Translations under genes and position numbers: made by a program | Notes under the pieces: model-generated | What the model saw: only the letters and a program-made list of their open reading frames with translations | Databases searched by the model: none | What the model was told of the DNA's origin: nothing | Shown: positions 1 through 7,057 of the stretch, in pieces | How positions within the stretch are numbered: position 1 is the first letter of the stretch | Layout of the letters: the number at the start of each line of letters is the position of its first letter | DNA from: Planctomycetota bacterium | GTDB taxonomy: Bacteria > Planctomycetota > UBA1135 > GCA-002686595 | Length of the DNA: 22,784 nt | Reading direction: 5' to 3' | Assembly: GCA_029259675.1 (NCBI GenBank) | Contig: JAJDES010000477.1 | Location: 1 to 22,784 of the forward strand

Positions 1-242
1 CACAACAAGAACCGGCCGTCGGGCGGCAAGCCGCGCTTGCCTCCCGCGCCGGCGTGATTGTTGTGATTGCCGTTCGCGGTCCCGGCGGGCAGATTGCCCA
101 AGTCACTCGTGCTGGAGCCTTCCCCGGCATCGGGGAGCTGCGACTCCTGGGGCTTCGCGGGCGCGCCCTTGGACTTCTTGCGCTTGGAAGAAGCCTGCTT
201 GCGAGTGCGCTTGGAGCGCTTTGAGTCCTTCGGATCGTCCAT
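1..242 (-). CDS. Lys/Arg-rich N-terminus of an unidentified protein (3' end outside window)
   Basis: An ATG at 242-240 opens a minus-strand reading frame with no stop before the left edge, giving about 80 residues. The first 30 residues are strongly basic (runs such as KRSKRTRKQ and SKRKKSK), followed by a Ser/Gly/Asn/His-rich low-complexity stretch. No signal peptide, membrane segment or known domain can be seen. It begins 58 bp after the stop of the propeller lipoprotein gene on the same strand, so co-transcription is possible. A basic, disordered N-terminus would suit a nucleic-acid-binding or ribosome-associated protein, but that is only a guess. The frame itself is supported by its openness and its gene-like position. 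Confidence 0.55.
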   Translation of the reverse strand, partial: MDDPKDSKRSKRTRKQASSKRKKSKGAPAKPQESQLPDAGEGSSTSDLGNLPAGTANGNHNNHAGAGGKRGLPPDGRFLL

Positions 243-300
243 GGTGCGGAGGGAACGCGTAGCTACCGGCGGAAAGGTGTGGTGCTCGTTCGGGCGGAAG

Positions 301-1455
301 CTATTGCCCCGGCACGGATTGCCACTGGGCCAAGAAAAGGTTGGTTTCGCCCTGACGCGATCCACCCCGATTGCTGGCAAAGACGAAGTAGCGCCCATCG
401 GGGCTGAACATGGGGAAACTGTCGAAGCCCTCGTACGTCGTGATTTGCTCCAAATGTTCCCCGTCCACATCCATGGCGAAGAGATCAAATTCGCGTGCGG
501 ATTCGGAGTGGTGGTTGGTGCAGAAAATGAAGCGTTTGTCGTCCGGGAAAAAATAGGGGGCCCAATTGGCGCCGCCCAGTTGAGTGAGTTGACGGCGGTT
601 CGTTCCGTCCGCATTGATCAACATGATTTCCATGTCGGAGGGGCGAACGACATTTTTGGCCAGCAGTCCGCGGTACGCTGCGATTTCCTGCTCTCGGTTC
701 TCACTCGAAAAAGAGGTGGAGCGAAACAGGAGTTGCTTGCCGTCGTGACTGAAAAAAGCACCGCCGTCGTAGCCCGGCTCATCGGTAACTTGGCGCAGGT
801 CGCCGCCATCGAGGTCGGCAGTCCAAAGTTCAATATCACCGGAGCGCGTCGACGTGAACACAATTCGATCTTGGGTGGGGGAAACGGTGGCTTCCGCGTC
901 GTACCCGTCCTCACTTGTCAATTGTTTCAACTCTCCGGTATTCAAATCCCGAGTCCACAGGTCGTACTCCGGACTGAGTGGCCAAACATAGCCGAGCGAG
1001 TGGTCCACGGGCGGCGGACAGTTTTCCATGGCGCCGCGCGTGGAGGCGTAGATCACGGTTTGGTCGCCGGGCATGAAGTGCGCGCAGGTCGTCACTCCGC
1101 GACCGTCACTGACGGGAATCAATCCGCCGCCCCCTGGGTCGGTCACGAAAATGCGATCGCAATCGGCGCCCTCTTCGGGATTGCGCCTTTGCAAACTCAG
1201 GCGATCGCCGGCAAAGCTCCAATAGCCTTCCGCATTCTCGCCGCCGGACGTGAGCTTCCACAAATGCTTGAAGTGTACTTCGTCCGCTTCGATCAAATGG
1301 TCGACGGGTTCACCGCCGGCCAGGGGCACCGGGCTGTCCATGGAAGCGGTCGAGGCGCAGGAGCCGAACAGGCAGCCCAGGGCGAGCATCGAGGGAATAG
1401 CGAATGGAAAAGGGCTGCGCGTGGAGCGCGACACATGAGCGCGTAGGTGGGTCAT
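301..1455 (-). CDS. PD40/TolB-like beta-propeller protein, probable lipoprotein
   Basis: A 384-residue protein with a basic N-terminus, a hydrophobic stretch (about residues 16-34) and a Cys-containing segment (MLALGCLFGSCAS) that resembles, but does not perfectly match, a lipobox. It is therefore probably exported and perhaps lipid-anchored. The body carries repeated PD40/WD40-like blades: 'VSPTQDRIVFTSTRSGD-ELWTADLDGGDLRQVT', 'FSHDGKQLLFRSTS', 'FFPDDKRFIFCTNHH' and 'FSPDGRYFVFASNRGG'. This pattern is typical of TolB-type propellers, which act as protein-binding or sugar-binding scaffolds in the periplasm. It lies 53 bp downstream of yidD on the same strand, so it may be read with rnpA-yidD. 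No Shine-Dalgarno sequence precedes the ATG. The ligand is unknown; the propeller assignment is firm and the lipid anchor is uncertain. Confidence 0.85.
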   Translation of the reverse strand: MTHLRAHVSRSTRSPFPFAIPSMLALGCLFGSCASTASMDSPVPLAGGEPVDHLIEADEVHFKHLWKLTSGGENAEGYWSFAGDRLSLQRRNPEEGADCDRIFVTDPGGGGLIPVSDGRGVTTCAHFMPGDQTVIYASTRGAMENCPPPVDHSLGYVWPLSPEYDLWTRDLNTGELKQLTSEDGYDAEATVSPTQDRIVFTSTRSGDIELWTADLDGGDLRQVTDEPGYDGGAFFSHDGKQLLFRSTSFSSENREQEIAAYRGLLAKNVVRPSDMEIMLINADGTNRRQLTQLGGANWAPYFFPDDKRFIFCTNHHSESAREFDLFAMDVDGEHLEQITTYEGFDSFPMFSPDGRYFVFASNRGGSRQGETNLFLAQWQSVPGQ

Positions 1456-1508
1456 GAACTGAAAACGTGGTTGTGGTTCGTAGTGCTTAATCCTGGACAG
1501 CAGGGCGG

Positions 1509-1841
1509 CTACTCGTCGTCCGACCCGCGGGCGCCGTTGTTCGAGTCGGGAGCTTGTGTACAGCTGCCGGAGTTTGCCTTGCGGTCCTCGTGTACGTGGG
1601 AGATTGTGCGGCCGTCGCGCGCCGGGGGAACCGGGTCGTGTCCGCCGCGACTAAAGGGTTGGCAGCGCAGGATGCGCCAAATGGTTAAGCCGCTGCCCTT
1701 GAAAACTCCGTGCCGTTCGAGCGCTTGCAAAGCGTAATTGCTGCAGGTCGGAGTGAAACGACAGGTGGGGGGCTTGAGCGGGGAGATGAAGCGCTGATAG
1801 AAGCGAATCGGCAGCGCGAGTAGCCAGCGTGCGATTCTCAT
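1509..1841 (-). CDS. yidD: Membrane protein insertion efficiency factor YidD
   Basis: A 110-residue protein with the complete YidD signature: an amphipathic/hydrophobic N-terminus (residues 1-20), 'FISPLKPPTCRFTPTCSNYALQAL' with Cys27 and Cys33, and 'RILRCQPFSRGGHDPVP' with Cys60. In the family this small inner-membrane-associated protein helps YidC insert membrane proteins. The usual length is 70-90 residues; here about 30 extra polar residues follow the 'HDPVP' end of the domain. The ATG overlaps the stop codon of rnpA (ATGA), which implies translational coupling and explains the lack of its own ribosome binding site. yidC, often the next gene, is not here; a propeller lipoprotein gene follows instead. 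Confidence 0.95.
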   Translation of the reverse strand: MRIARWLLALPIRFYQRFISPLKPPTCRFTPTCSNYALQALERHGVFKGSGLTIWRILRCQPFSRGGHDPVPPARDGRTISHVHEDRKANSGSCTQAPDSNNGARGSDDE

Positions 1842-2377
1842 GCGGGCGCACGGTTTTTGGCGTCATCGCTTTTGGCATCGCCGGGCGAGGCACCGCAATC
1901 GGGATTCTTTTCGCGGTAGCGTCGCCAGGCCTTGCGCGCCAAGTATGTCAATTCTTCCCGCGCAGCCTCAAGTTCCGGTACGAGCTGGGGGGTGGACCCG
2001 ATCAATATCAAATCCACGCCCACGGGCAGCTCGGCGTAGTTTAGCCGGAAGGCCTCGCGGAAAATGCGTCGCACGCGGTTGCGCTTGACCGCGCTGCGCC
2101 ACACGCGGCGTCCCACCGACAGGCCCAGGCGCGTCCAACCGAACGAATTGGGCACCACGGCCACGGTCATCATGCCCCCGCGCGCGCGATTGCCGTGTCG
2201 ATAGGCCCGACTGAAGTCCGCACCGCGACGAACGTGCATGCTGCGCCGATGCCTGCGCCGAACGGTCTCCGCAGTGGCGACCTGATCGGAGGCGACCGGA
2301 TCGGGCCGGGGGCCCGCCCGGGGCCGCTCGGGAGTCGGCTGGGCAGCGGGAGAGGAGGAATTGGAGCGGGAACTCAT
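1838..2377 (-). CDS. rnpA: Ribonuclease P protein component
   Basis: A 179-residue basic protein. The RNase P protein core runs from about residue 40 to 165: 'RRGADFSRAYRHGNR', then the central 'RLGLSVGRRVWRSAVKRNRVRRIFREAFR', which holds the RNR signature (R99-N100-R101), and 'DLILIG' as the last core strand. The protein binds RNase P RNA and assists 5' processing of pre-tRNA. The first 40 residues are a Ser/Pro/Arg-rich extension not found in the usual 110-130-residue proteins. The last 20 residues are also an added polar tail. It overlaps yidD by 4 bp, the usual rnpA-yidD order. The normal upstream partner rpmH (ribosomal protein L34) is not visible. An internal Met47 could be an alternative start but would cut into the core. 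Confidence 0.94.
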   Translation of the reverse strand: MSSRSNSSSPAAQPTPERPRAGPRPDPVASDQVATAETVRRRHRRSMHVRRGADFSRAYRHGNRARGGMMTVAVVPNSFGWTRLGLSVGRRVWRSAVKRNRVRRIFREAFRLNYAELPVGVDLILIGSTPQLVPELEAAREELTYLARKAWRRYREKNPDCGASPGDAKSDDAKNRAPA

Positions 2378-2705
2378 GGGACTTGGGGGCTTCCGGCGCC
2401 GTGGGCGCGGGGATTCGGGTGACCATGCTAGTGCGCTTCCGGGTGCTTCTCACAGTCCCCGTCGGGGGCCCGGTCGAATTGACCTCATTCCGGCGCTTGA
2501 GGGGGTCTGCGGGAGCCGGTTAGGCTCCCCACGTGCCGAACACGAATCTTCAAGCGTACGGGTCCCTCGCCGACTGGTTGCAGGTGACTTTTGAATCTCC
2601 TTCGAATGGCGTGCGGGCCGCAATCGCTTGCCGGTCCGAGAGTCCGCGTCGCAACCTCACTCGCCCCCCGTTCTGGGAACCTGCGGGCCTCCATCGGGAG
2701 CGAGC
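2378..2705. other. Divergent intergenic region between rnpA and the ALDH-like gene
   Basis: This 328-bp stretch must hold the promoters of rnpA (minus) and the ALDH-like gene (plus). All three minus-strand frames were read for ribosomal protein L34 (rpmH), which normally sits just upstream of rnpA, and no L34-like peptide was found. No convincing -35/-10 pair or hairpin stands out on either strand. Confidence 0.5.
2696..2700 (+). promoter_or_regulatory. Shine-Dalgarno that sets a GTG start
   Basis: GGGAG lies five bases before a GTG at 2706. It is one of only two good ribosome binding sites seen in the window. It favours this GTG over an upstream in-frame TTG (2628) and a downstream ATG (2724). 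Confidence 0.55.
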
Positions 2706-3884
2706 GTGAAGGCCCGGCTCGGAATGCATTGGGTGGGAGGTCAATGGCGCGTGGACGCCAGCGGGCACGGCTTTGAGTTGCGCGCGCGAGTTGAGCCCCA
2801 TGAGTCCCTGGGCAGCTGGCCGCGTTCCAGCGGAACTTTGGTGTTCGAGGCGCTGCAGGCATGCAAGCGCGCCGGGGCCGGCTGGCATGCGAGTTCGGAT
2901 GTGGAGCGCAGCGACATTCTGAATTCAGCCCTCAGTATTTTGCGTGAGAATCCCCAAGAGGACCCGCAATGGGAGCAGCCGTTGAGAACTCTGTTCGGCT
3001 TGAACGAAGCCGAGATGGAACTCCAGCGCCGGGCCATGACCGCCCTGGAGACCAAACCGCGTGCAAGCGAGGGTGAAGCACAGATTGCCGTCGTCCTCGC
3101 GCGCTGGACCGATTTGGTCGCCGGTCTGGGCCGGCGAATTCTGAGTCACTTGGAATTGGGGCGCAGCGTGCTGGTGATTGCGGACGAGCGCCTTCCGTTC
3201 GCGGGCGATGTTTGGTGCAGAGCGCTGGAGGCGGCCAAATTGCCCTCCGGCATCGTTTCGCTTGTGCACGGCGTTCCCTTTGACGTGCGCCGATCTCTCA
3301 AGCGAGCGCTTTCGGGCCATCAGTCGTCAACTGCTGATGAGGCCTTTCAGGCGACTTTGGATGTTCTCGGCGTTCCGATTGTGCTGTGCCAAGGAATGGC
3401 CCAGCCGGCCAACCGCAGCGTGGTGCTCGCCGATGGTGATTTTCAGAGTTCCGCCAAGATGGTGATCGAAGCAGCCTTCGGGCGCGCGGGTACGATTTCC
3501 GGGCAGTTGCCCGGACGCGTCGGCCGTGTGCTGTGCGAAGAGCGCATGCTTTCGGCCTTTACCGAGGCGCTCTTGAAGGAGCTTGCGCTGCACCCCGATA
3601 CGCAAAACCCCGTGCCCTTGGCCGACGCGCGCGCCATGGGTTCCGTCAAGGCGCTTTGGGAATTGGGATTGGATGAGGGCTGCACCTTGATTCACGGAGG
3701 CGAACCGATGGCTCGCGCCGGGCAGCGCAGGAGTAACGATCGGCGCGTGCAACCCGCAGTTTTCACGAACGTTGAAAGCGAAATGCAGGTGGCGCAGATT
3801 GAAGATCCCTTACCGATTCTGTGCTTGATCCGAATTCCGAACCAGGCCGCAGGACAGCAGTTGGCGAAGCAATTGGATCGCTGA
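2706..3884 (+). CDS. Aldehyde-dehydrogenase-fold protein, probable pseudoenzyme
   Basis: About 392 residues from the GTG with a good ribosome binding site. The ALDH fold is recognisable along the length: 'HWVGGQWRV' near the start, 'ERSDILNSALSILREN', 'GRRILSHLELGRSVLVI' (the 'APALAAGNTVVLK' strand), 'AKLPSGIVSLVHG' (typical 'AGLPPGVVNVVHG'), 'SVVLADGDFQSSAKMVIEAAFGRAGTISGQ', and 'PAVFTNVESEMQVAQIEDPLPIL' (typical 'PTVLTDV...EEIFGPVL'). Key residues are gone. The active-site Cys of 'GQxC' is Pro in 'SGQLPGRVGRV', the 'ELGGK' Glu is replaced, and the PWN and NAD-binding Lys motifs are missing. It is also about 100 residues shorter than normal ALDHs. A structural or regulatory role, or a different chemistry, is more likely than aldehyde oxidation. 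It lies upstream of lat on the same strand. Confidence 0.75.
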   Translation: MKARLGMHWVGGQWRVDASGHGFELRARVEPHESLGSWPRSSGTLVFEALQACKRAGAGWHASSDVERSDILNSALSILRENPQEDPQWEQPLRTLFGLNEAEMELQRRAMTALETKPRASEGEAQIAVVLARWTDLVAGLGRRILSHLELGRSVLVIADERLPFAGDVWCRALEAAKLPSGIVSLVHGVPFDVRRSLKRALSGHQSSTADEAFQATLDVLGVPIVLCQGMAQPANRSVVLADGDFQSSAKMVIEAAFGRAGTISGQLPGRVGRVLCEERMLSAFTEALLKELALHPDTQNPVPLADARAMGSVKALWELGLDEGCTLIHGGEPMARAGQRRSNDRRVQPAVFTNVESEMQVAQIEDPLPILCLIRIPNQAAGQQLAKQLDR

Positions 3885-4148
3885 AGCGGGATGCTGCGAG
3901 CTGCTTATCCGGCCCCGGAATCGATGGAGGGTGAAACTTGGGGACCCCGTCCGGGGATCGGCCAAAAAAAAAATCTTGGTTCGGTCGCCCTGGGTCGCCG
4001 GGGGGCAAATCGAGGTTTAGTGCGAATAGGACAGGATTGCGCGGTTCGGGGGACTGAGCTGCCCGCGCTGAACGCCCGTTGCCGGTCGCAAAGGTGGGGG
4101 CAAGACCGATACAATGTCGGGCTGGCATGGGGAATTCTGACTGGATTG

Positions 4149-4178
4149 GGGGCCCTCAGGCAGCGGGAGGCCCCTTTT
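4149..4178 (+). terminator. Terminator-like hairpin between the ALDH-like gene and lat
   Basis: The arms GGGGCCCTC (4149-4157) and GAGGCCCC (4167-4174) pair with one bulged C around a 9-base loop, followed by TTTT. It lies 265 bp after the ALDH-like stop and 244 bp before the lat start. It could end the first transcript or act as an attenuator in a lat leader. Confidence 0.5.
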
Positions 4179-4407
4179 CGTGCTCAGTAGACCCGCGCCG
4201 CCTGGAAGCCTCGGTCCGGATTCATCCGCGAGCCGGGGCGCTGGCGGTCATCGTGAGATCAGGAAAAACGCACACGAATAACCGACGAACGAGCGCCGGG
4301 CGGAGCCAATGGATCCGCCGGGTGCAGGGAGGGCTTTGCGATCCACGCGGACCCATAACCTTCTCCACGTTTGGTCGGGAACAAGTTTTTTGAAGGCAAG
4401 CTGCAAA

Positions 4408-4412
4408 AGGAG
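4408..4412 (+). promoter_or_regulatory. Shine-Dalgarno of lat
   Basis: AGGAG lies nine bases before the ATG at 4422. It selects this ATG (or the adjoining GTG at 4419) over an in-frame ATG at 4371 that lies upstream of the site. Confidence 0.6.
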
Positions 4413-4421
4413 AAGAGAGTG

Positions 4422-5738
4422 ATGGTTGACGCCAAAGATGTACACAAGACCCTAGGACGCTATCAGTTGGTGGATGGCTACCCGCTGGTTTTGGACCTCG
4501 AGCGCTCGACCGGGCCCTGGTTGCACGACAGCAAGTCCGGCGATGTTTACTTGGATTTTTTCACTTGTTTCGCCTCGTGGCCGGTTGGTTTCAACCACCC
4601 GCGGATGCAGGACAAGGCCTTTACGGAGCGCATGTTGCGCGTCGCGCTTTCGAATCCTGCCAACTCGGACCTGTACACGAGCGAAATGGCGGACTTCGTC
4701 GAAGCCTTCGGTTCGCACGTCACGCCGCCCGAGTTTCCCCATCACTTTTGGGTCTCCGGCGGAGCGTTGGCGGTGGAAAACGCTTTGAAAACGGCCTTCG
4801 ATTGGAAAGCTCGCAAGTTGGGTCGCACCGACTTCACCGAGAACGTCAACGATCTGGTCGTGCTGCATTTCAAGCAAGCCTTCCACGGTCGTTCGGGCTA
4901 CACCATGAGCCTCACGAATACCGTTCCCGACAAGATCGGTTTGTTTCCCAAATTCGATTGGCCGCGCGTGGATCCGCCCTCGCTCGAGTTTGATTTGGAT
5001 GGAGAAATCTGCGGCGATTTCGAAGCCAAGGAGTCCAAGACCTGCGGACAAATCGAAAAAGTCTTCGCCGAGCACAAGGGCAAGGTTGCGGCCATCTTGA
5101 TCGAGCCCATGCAGGGCGAAGGCGGCGACAACCACTTCCGCAGCGAGTTCCTTCAAAAGTTGCGCAATTACGCCGACCAAGAAGAGGCGCTGCTCATCTT
5201 CGACGAAGTTCAGACCGGCTTCTATGGATCCGGCAAAGCTTGGCTTTGGCAACACAAGGGCGTCGCCCCCGACGTTGTCTGCTTCGGCAAGAAGACACAA
5301 GTTTGCGGTATTTACGCCAATCGCCGGGTGGAAGAGGTCAAAGATCACGTCTTTGAGCGCTCGAGCCGCATCAACTCGACCTGGGGCGGAAGTTTGGTGG
5401 ACATGGTGCGCAGCCACCGCTTCATCGAGATCATTCGCGAGGAGGGACTCGCCGACAGCATCACCGCCATGGGTGAGCGCATGTTGAGCGGCTTGCGCGG
5501 CATTGCCCGCGAGAAGGGCACCTTCACCAATGTGCGCGGACTCGGCTCGCTGATTGCCTTCACCTGTGAAAATTCAGAAGCCCGCGACACCATGTTGGCA
5601 TCGCTGTTCGATCAAAAGTTGATGGCCCTGGCCGCCGGACCGGAATCGATTCGCTTCCGGATGCCGCTGATCGTGCGCGAGGGCGAAGTGGACCGAGCTC
5701 TTGAGGCCGTGGCGGCCGCGATTCCCGCCGGCGTTTAG
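4422..5738 (+). CDS. lat: L-lysine 6-aminotransferase (class III, PLP-dependent)
   Basis: 438 residues, the usual length for the family. It moves the epsilon-amino group of lysine to 2-oxoglutarate, giving 2-aminoadipate 6-semialdehyde and glutamate. Class III features are clear: 'HHFWVSGGALAVENALKTAF' (about 107-126, PLP phosphate site), 'FHGRSGYTMSLTNT' (about 154-167), 'ILIEPMQGEGGDNHF', 'LLIFDEVQTGFYGSG' (Asp261 should contact the PLP ring) and 'CFGKKTQVCGI', where Lys290 or Lys291 should form the Schiff base. The 'FGKKTQVCG' string is characteristic of lysine 6-aminotransferases rather than GABA or ornithine enzymes. A strong terminator follows the gene. The semialdehyde product would normally be oxidised by an active ALDH; the nearby ALDH-like protein lacks the residues for that. 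The substrate is inferred from motif likeness. Confidence 0.88.
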   Translation: MVDAKDVHKTLGRYQLVDGYPLVLDLERSTGPWLHDSKSGDVYLDFFTCFASWPVGFNHPRMQDKAFTERMLRVALSNPANSDLYTSEMADFVEAFGSHVTPPEFPHHFWVSGGALAVENALKTAFDWKARKLGRTDFTENVNDLVVLHFKQAFHGRSGYTMSLTNTVPDKIGLFPKFDWPRVDPPSLEFDLDGEICGDFEAKESKTCGQIEKVFAEHKGKVAAILIEPMQGEGGDNHFRSEFLQKLRNYADQEEALLIFDEVQTGFYGSGKAWLWQHKGVAPDVVCFGKKTQVCGIYANRRVEEVKDHVFERSSRINSTWGGSLVDMVRSHRFIEIIREEGLADSITAMGERMLSGLRGIAREKGTFTNVRGLGSLIAFTCENSEARDTMLASLFDQKLMALAAGPESIRFRMPLIVREGEVDRALEAVAAAIPAGV

Positions 5739-5779
5739 GACGGCAGCTTCCAAAGCAGCAACGGACTAAATACGGATTC

Positions 5780-5827
5780 AATAGGACGGCGAAGGCGCAC
5801 CATGCAGGCCTTCGCCGTCTTCTATTT
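5780..5827 (+). terminator. Rho-independent terminator of lat
   Basis: A perfect 12-bp stem GACGGCGAAGGC (5785-5796) / GCCTTCGCCGTC (5808-5819) with an 11-base loop is followed by TTCTATTT. AATAG just before the stem can also pair with CTATT after it. It begins about 40 bp after the lat stop. Confidence 0.82.
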
Positions 5828-5898
5828 AAGCCCGCCGGAAATTTTCGACGCAGCGCGTTGAGACCGCTCAGCAAGCTGAATCCGTTTCGCAGGCGCGC

Positions 5899-5970
5899 AA
5901 ACCATCCGTGTAAACCGGAAAGGGATGGTTTCCAAGTTCACGTCTTCCGCCCAGTTGATTGGTGCGGAAG
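5899..5970. terminator. Two hairpins in the lat/rlmN convergent gap
   Basis: AAACCATCC (5899-5907) pairs with GGATGGTTT (5923-5931), and CTTCCGC (5944-5950) pairs with GCGGAAG (5964-5970). They lie 23-90 bp past the rlmN stop on the minus strand and may help end that transcript. Neither has a clean T-tract, so the terminator reading is tentative. Confidence 0.35.
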
Positions 5971-5992
5971 TTCATGACCCGAGGCGCGACGC

Positions 5993-7030
5993 TCAGGCGG
6001 GCGTTTGCGTGTCCGCGTTGCGGCGTCTCAATTGGCCGCAGGCTGCATCCTCTTCGAGTCCCCTGGACCAACGTACCGTGGCCACGATTCCGGCCTCCTG
6101 TAGCCGTTGCTGAAAGTTCTGTACCGCCTCCGCACTGGGCCGCCGATAGCGTTCCTTGGGGATCGGGTTGTAGGGGATCAAGTTGACCGTTGCGCGCCTA
6201 TTGCGGAGCCTGTCGGCCAGTTTGGCGGCGTGGTGATTGCTGTCGTTCAAGCCACCTAGGAGAACGATCTCGTAGGTCACTTCACGTCCGGTTTGGGTGA
6301 ACCAATCGTCGCCGGCCGCGAGCACATCCTCGACCGCTACACCGGCCATGGCGGGAACGAGCTCAGAGCGCTCGCGATCAAAGGGCGAGTGCAACGAAAT
6401 GGCCAGTTGGTAGCCGGGTTTGTTGCGCGCGGCCTGGGCCAGTCGTTCGGGGAAGCCGACGGTTGATACGGTCAGCTTGCGGGCTCCGATACCAATCTCC
6501 TTGCGCACCACTTCGAGCGCCTGCTCGAGATTGGGCAGATTGAGAAAGGGTTCGCCGATACCCATAACGACGCTGCGCGAGAGGGGACCCAAGGCCCGGC
6601 CGCGCACGTACTGTTCGAGAATCTCGTGGGCTTCGAGATTGCGCTCCAAGCCCTCTTTGCCGGAGGCGCAGAAGGGGCAGCCCACCGGGCAGCCAGCCTG
6701 GGTTGAGACACACAGGGTGGCTCCACGTCCAGCTCTTCGCGAGGGGATGTAGACCGTCTCGACGGAGGCCCCACTGGGGAAGCGCAGGAGCAGCTTGATC
6801 GTTCCGTCCCGGGTTTGGGTGCGGTTCTCCTCGCGCCCGCTGAACAGGGGCAGTTCCTTGCCCAGTCTCTCGCGCAGACCCTTGGGCAGGGAGGTCATGG
6901 CCGCGTAGTCGATGACGCCGTTGCCGAACACCTGTTCGCGAATAATCTTGGCGTGAAAGGGGCGACCGCCGCGCTCGATGATTTGGGTTTGCAGCTCCTC
7001 GGCTGTTAATTGAATCAAGCAGGGGGACAC
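5993..7030 (-). CDS. rlmN: Dual-specificity 23S rRNA/tRNA adenine-C2 methyltransferase RlmN
   Basis: A 345-residue radical-SAM methyltransferase that methylates C2 of A2503 in 23S rRNA and of A37 in some tRNAs. The 4Fe-4S cluster motif is 'CPVGCPFC' (Cys114, Cys118, Cys121). Cys107 in 'LCVSTQAGC' and Cys331 in 'DAACGQL' match the two catalytic cysteines of the E. coli enzyme with the same spacing. 'VMGIGEPFLN' is the SAM-contact motif, and 'LAISLHSP' and 'NLIPYNPI' are further family blocks. The start is GTG at 7030; the next upstream in-frame codon of note is the TAA that ends the DHH gene, so nothing longer is possible. A TTG four codons in is an alternative. It lies 27 bp after the DHH phosphoesterase gene, so they are likely one operon. 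The C-terminus has a short polar tail after the catalytic Cys. Confidence 0.95.
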   Translation of the reverse strand: MSPCLIQLTAEELQTQIIERGGRPFHAKIIREQVFGNGVIDYAAMTSLPKGLRERLGKELPLFSGREENRTQTRDGTIKLLLRFPSGASVETVYIPSRRAGRGATLCVSTQAGCPVGCPFCASGKEGLERNLEAHEILEQYVRGRALGPLSRSVVMGIGEPFLNLPNLEQALEVVRKEIGIGARKLTVSTVGFPERLAQAARNKPGYQLAISLHSPFDRERSELVPAMAGVAVEDVLAAGDDWFTQTGREVTYEIVLLGGLNDSNHHAAKLADRLRNRRATVNLIPYNPIPKERYRRPSAEAVQNFQQRLQEAGIVATVRWSRGLEEDAACGQLRRRNADTQTPA

Positions 7031-7057
7031 GGTGATGACTTCGGGGGGACCCTTGAG

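Larger units (their letters stand above)
3885..4421. other. Long intergenic region before lat
   Basis: This 537-bp stretch has no credible gene. It contains a run of ten A at 3964-3973 and a -10-like TACAAT at 4110-4115 on the plus strand without a clear -35 at normal spacing. It also holds a terminator-like hairpin at 4149-4178. Together these could be the end of the upstream transcript, a short RNA, or a leader controlling lat; the sequence alone does not decide. No lysine-riboswitch core was recognised. Confidence 0.4.

Noticed and set aside
67..1446. Long open frame (459 codons) on the plus strand
   Set aside because: It lies opposite the propeller lipoprotein, whose blade motifs and signal sequence are clear. 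The plus-strand peptide has no recognisable motif; it is a by-product of GC-rich codon use.
2100..2600. Ribosomal protein L34 (rpmH) next to or nested in rnpA
   Set aside because: All minus-strand frames were read; none shows the basic L34 pattern (GFR.RM...GR..L..RR.KGR).
2628..2705. TTG start adding 26 residues to the ALDH-like protein
   Set aside because: The extra residues are Pro/Ser-rich and unlike ALDH N-termini, while the GTG at 2706 has a good GGGAG five bases upstream.
3955..3980. A10 run next to a CCCCG/CGGGG hairpin as a terminator
   Set aside because: On the plus strand the hairpin is followed by A, not T. On the minus strand the T10 run has no hairpin before it and no minus-strand gene upstream.
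4452..5417. 321-codon minus-strand frame
   Set aside because: It is antisense to lat, which has full PLP-enzyme motifs, a ribosome binding site and a terminator.
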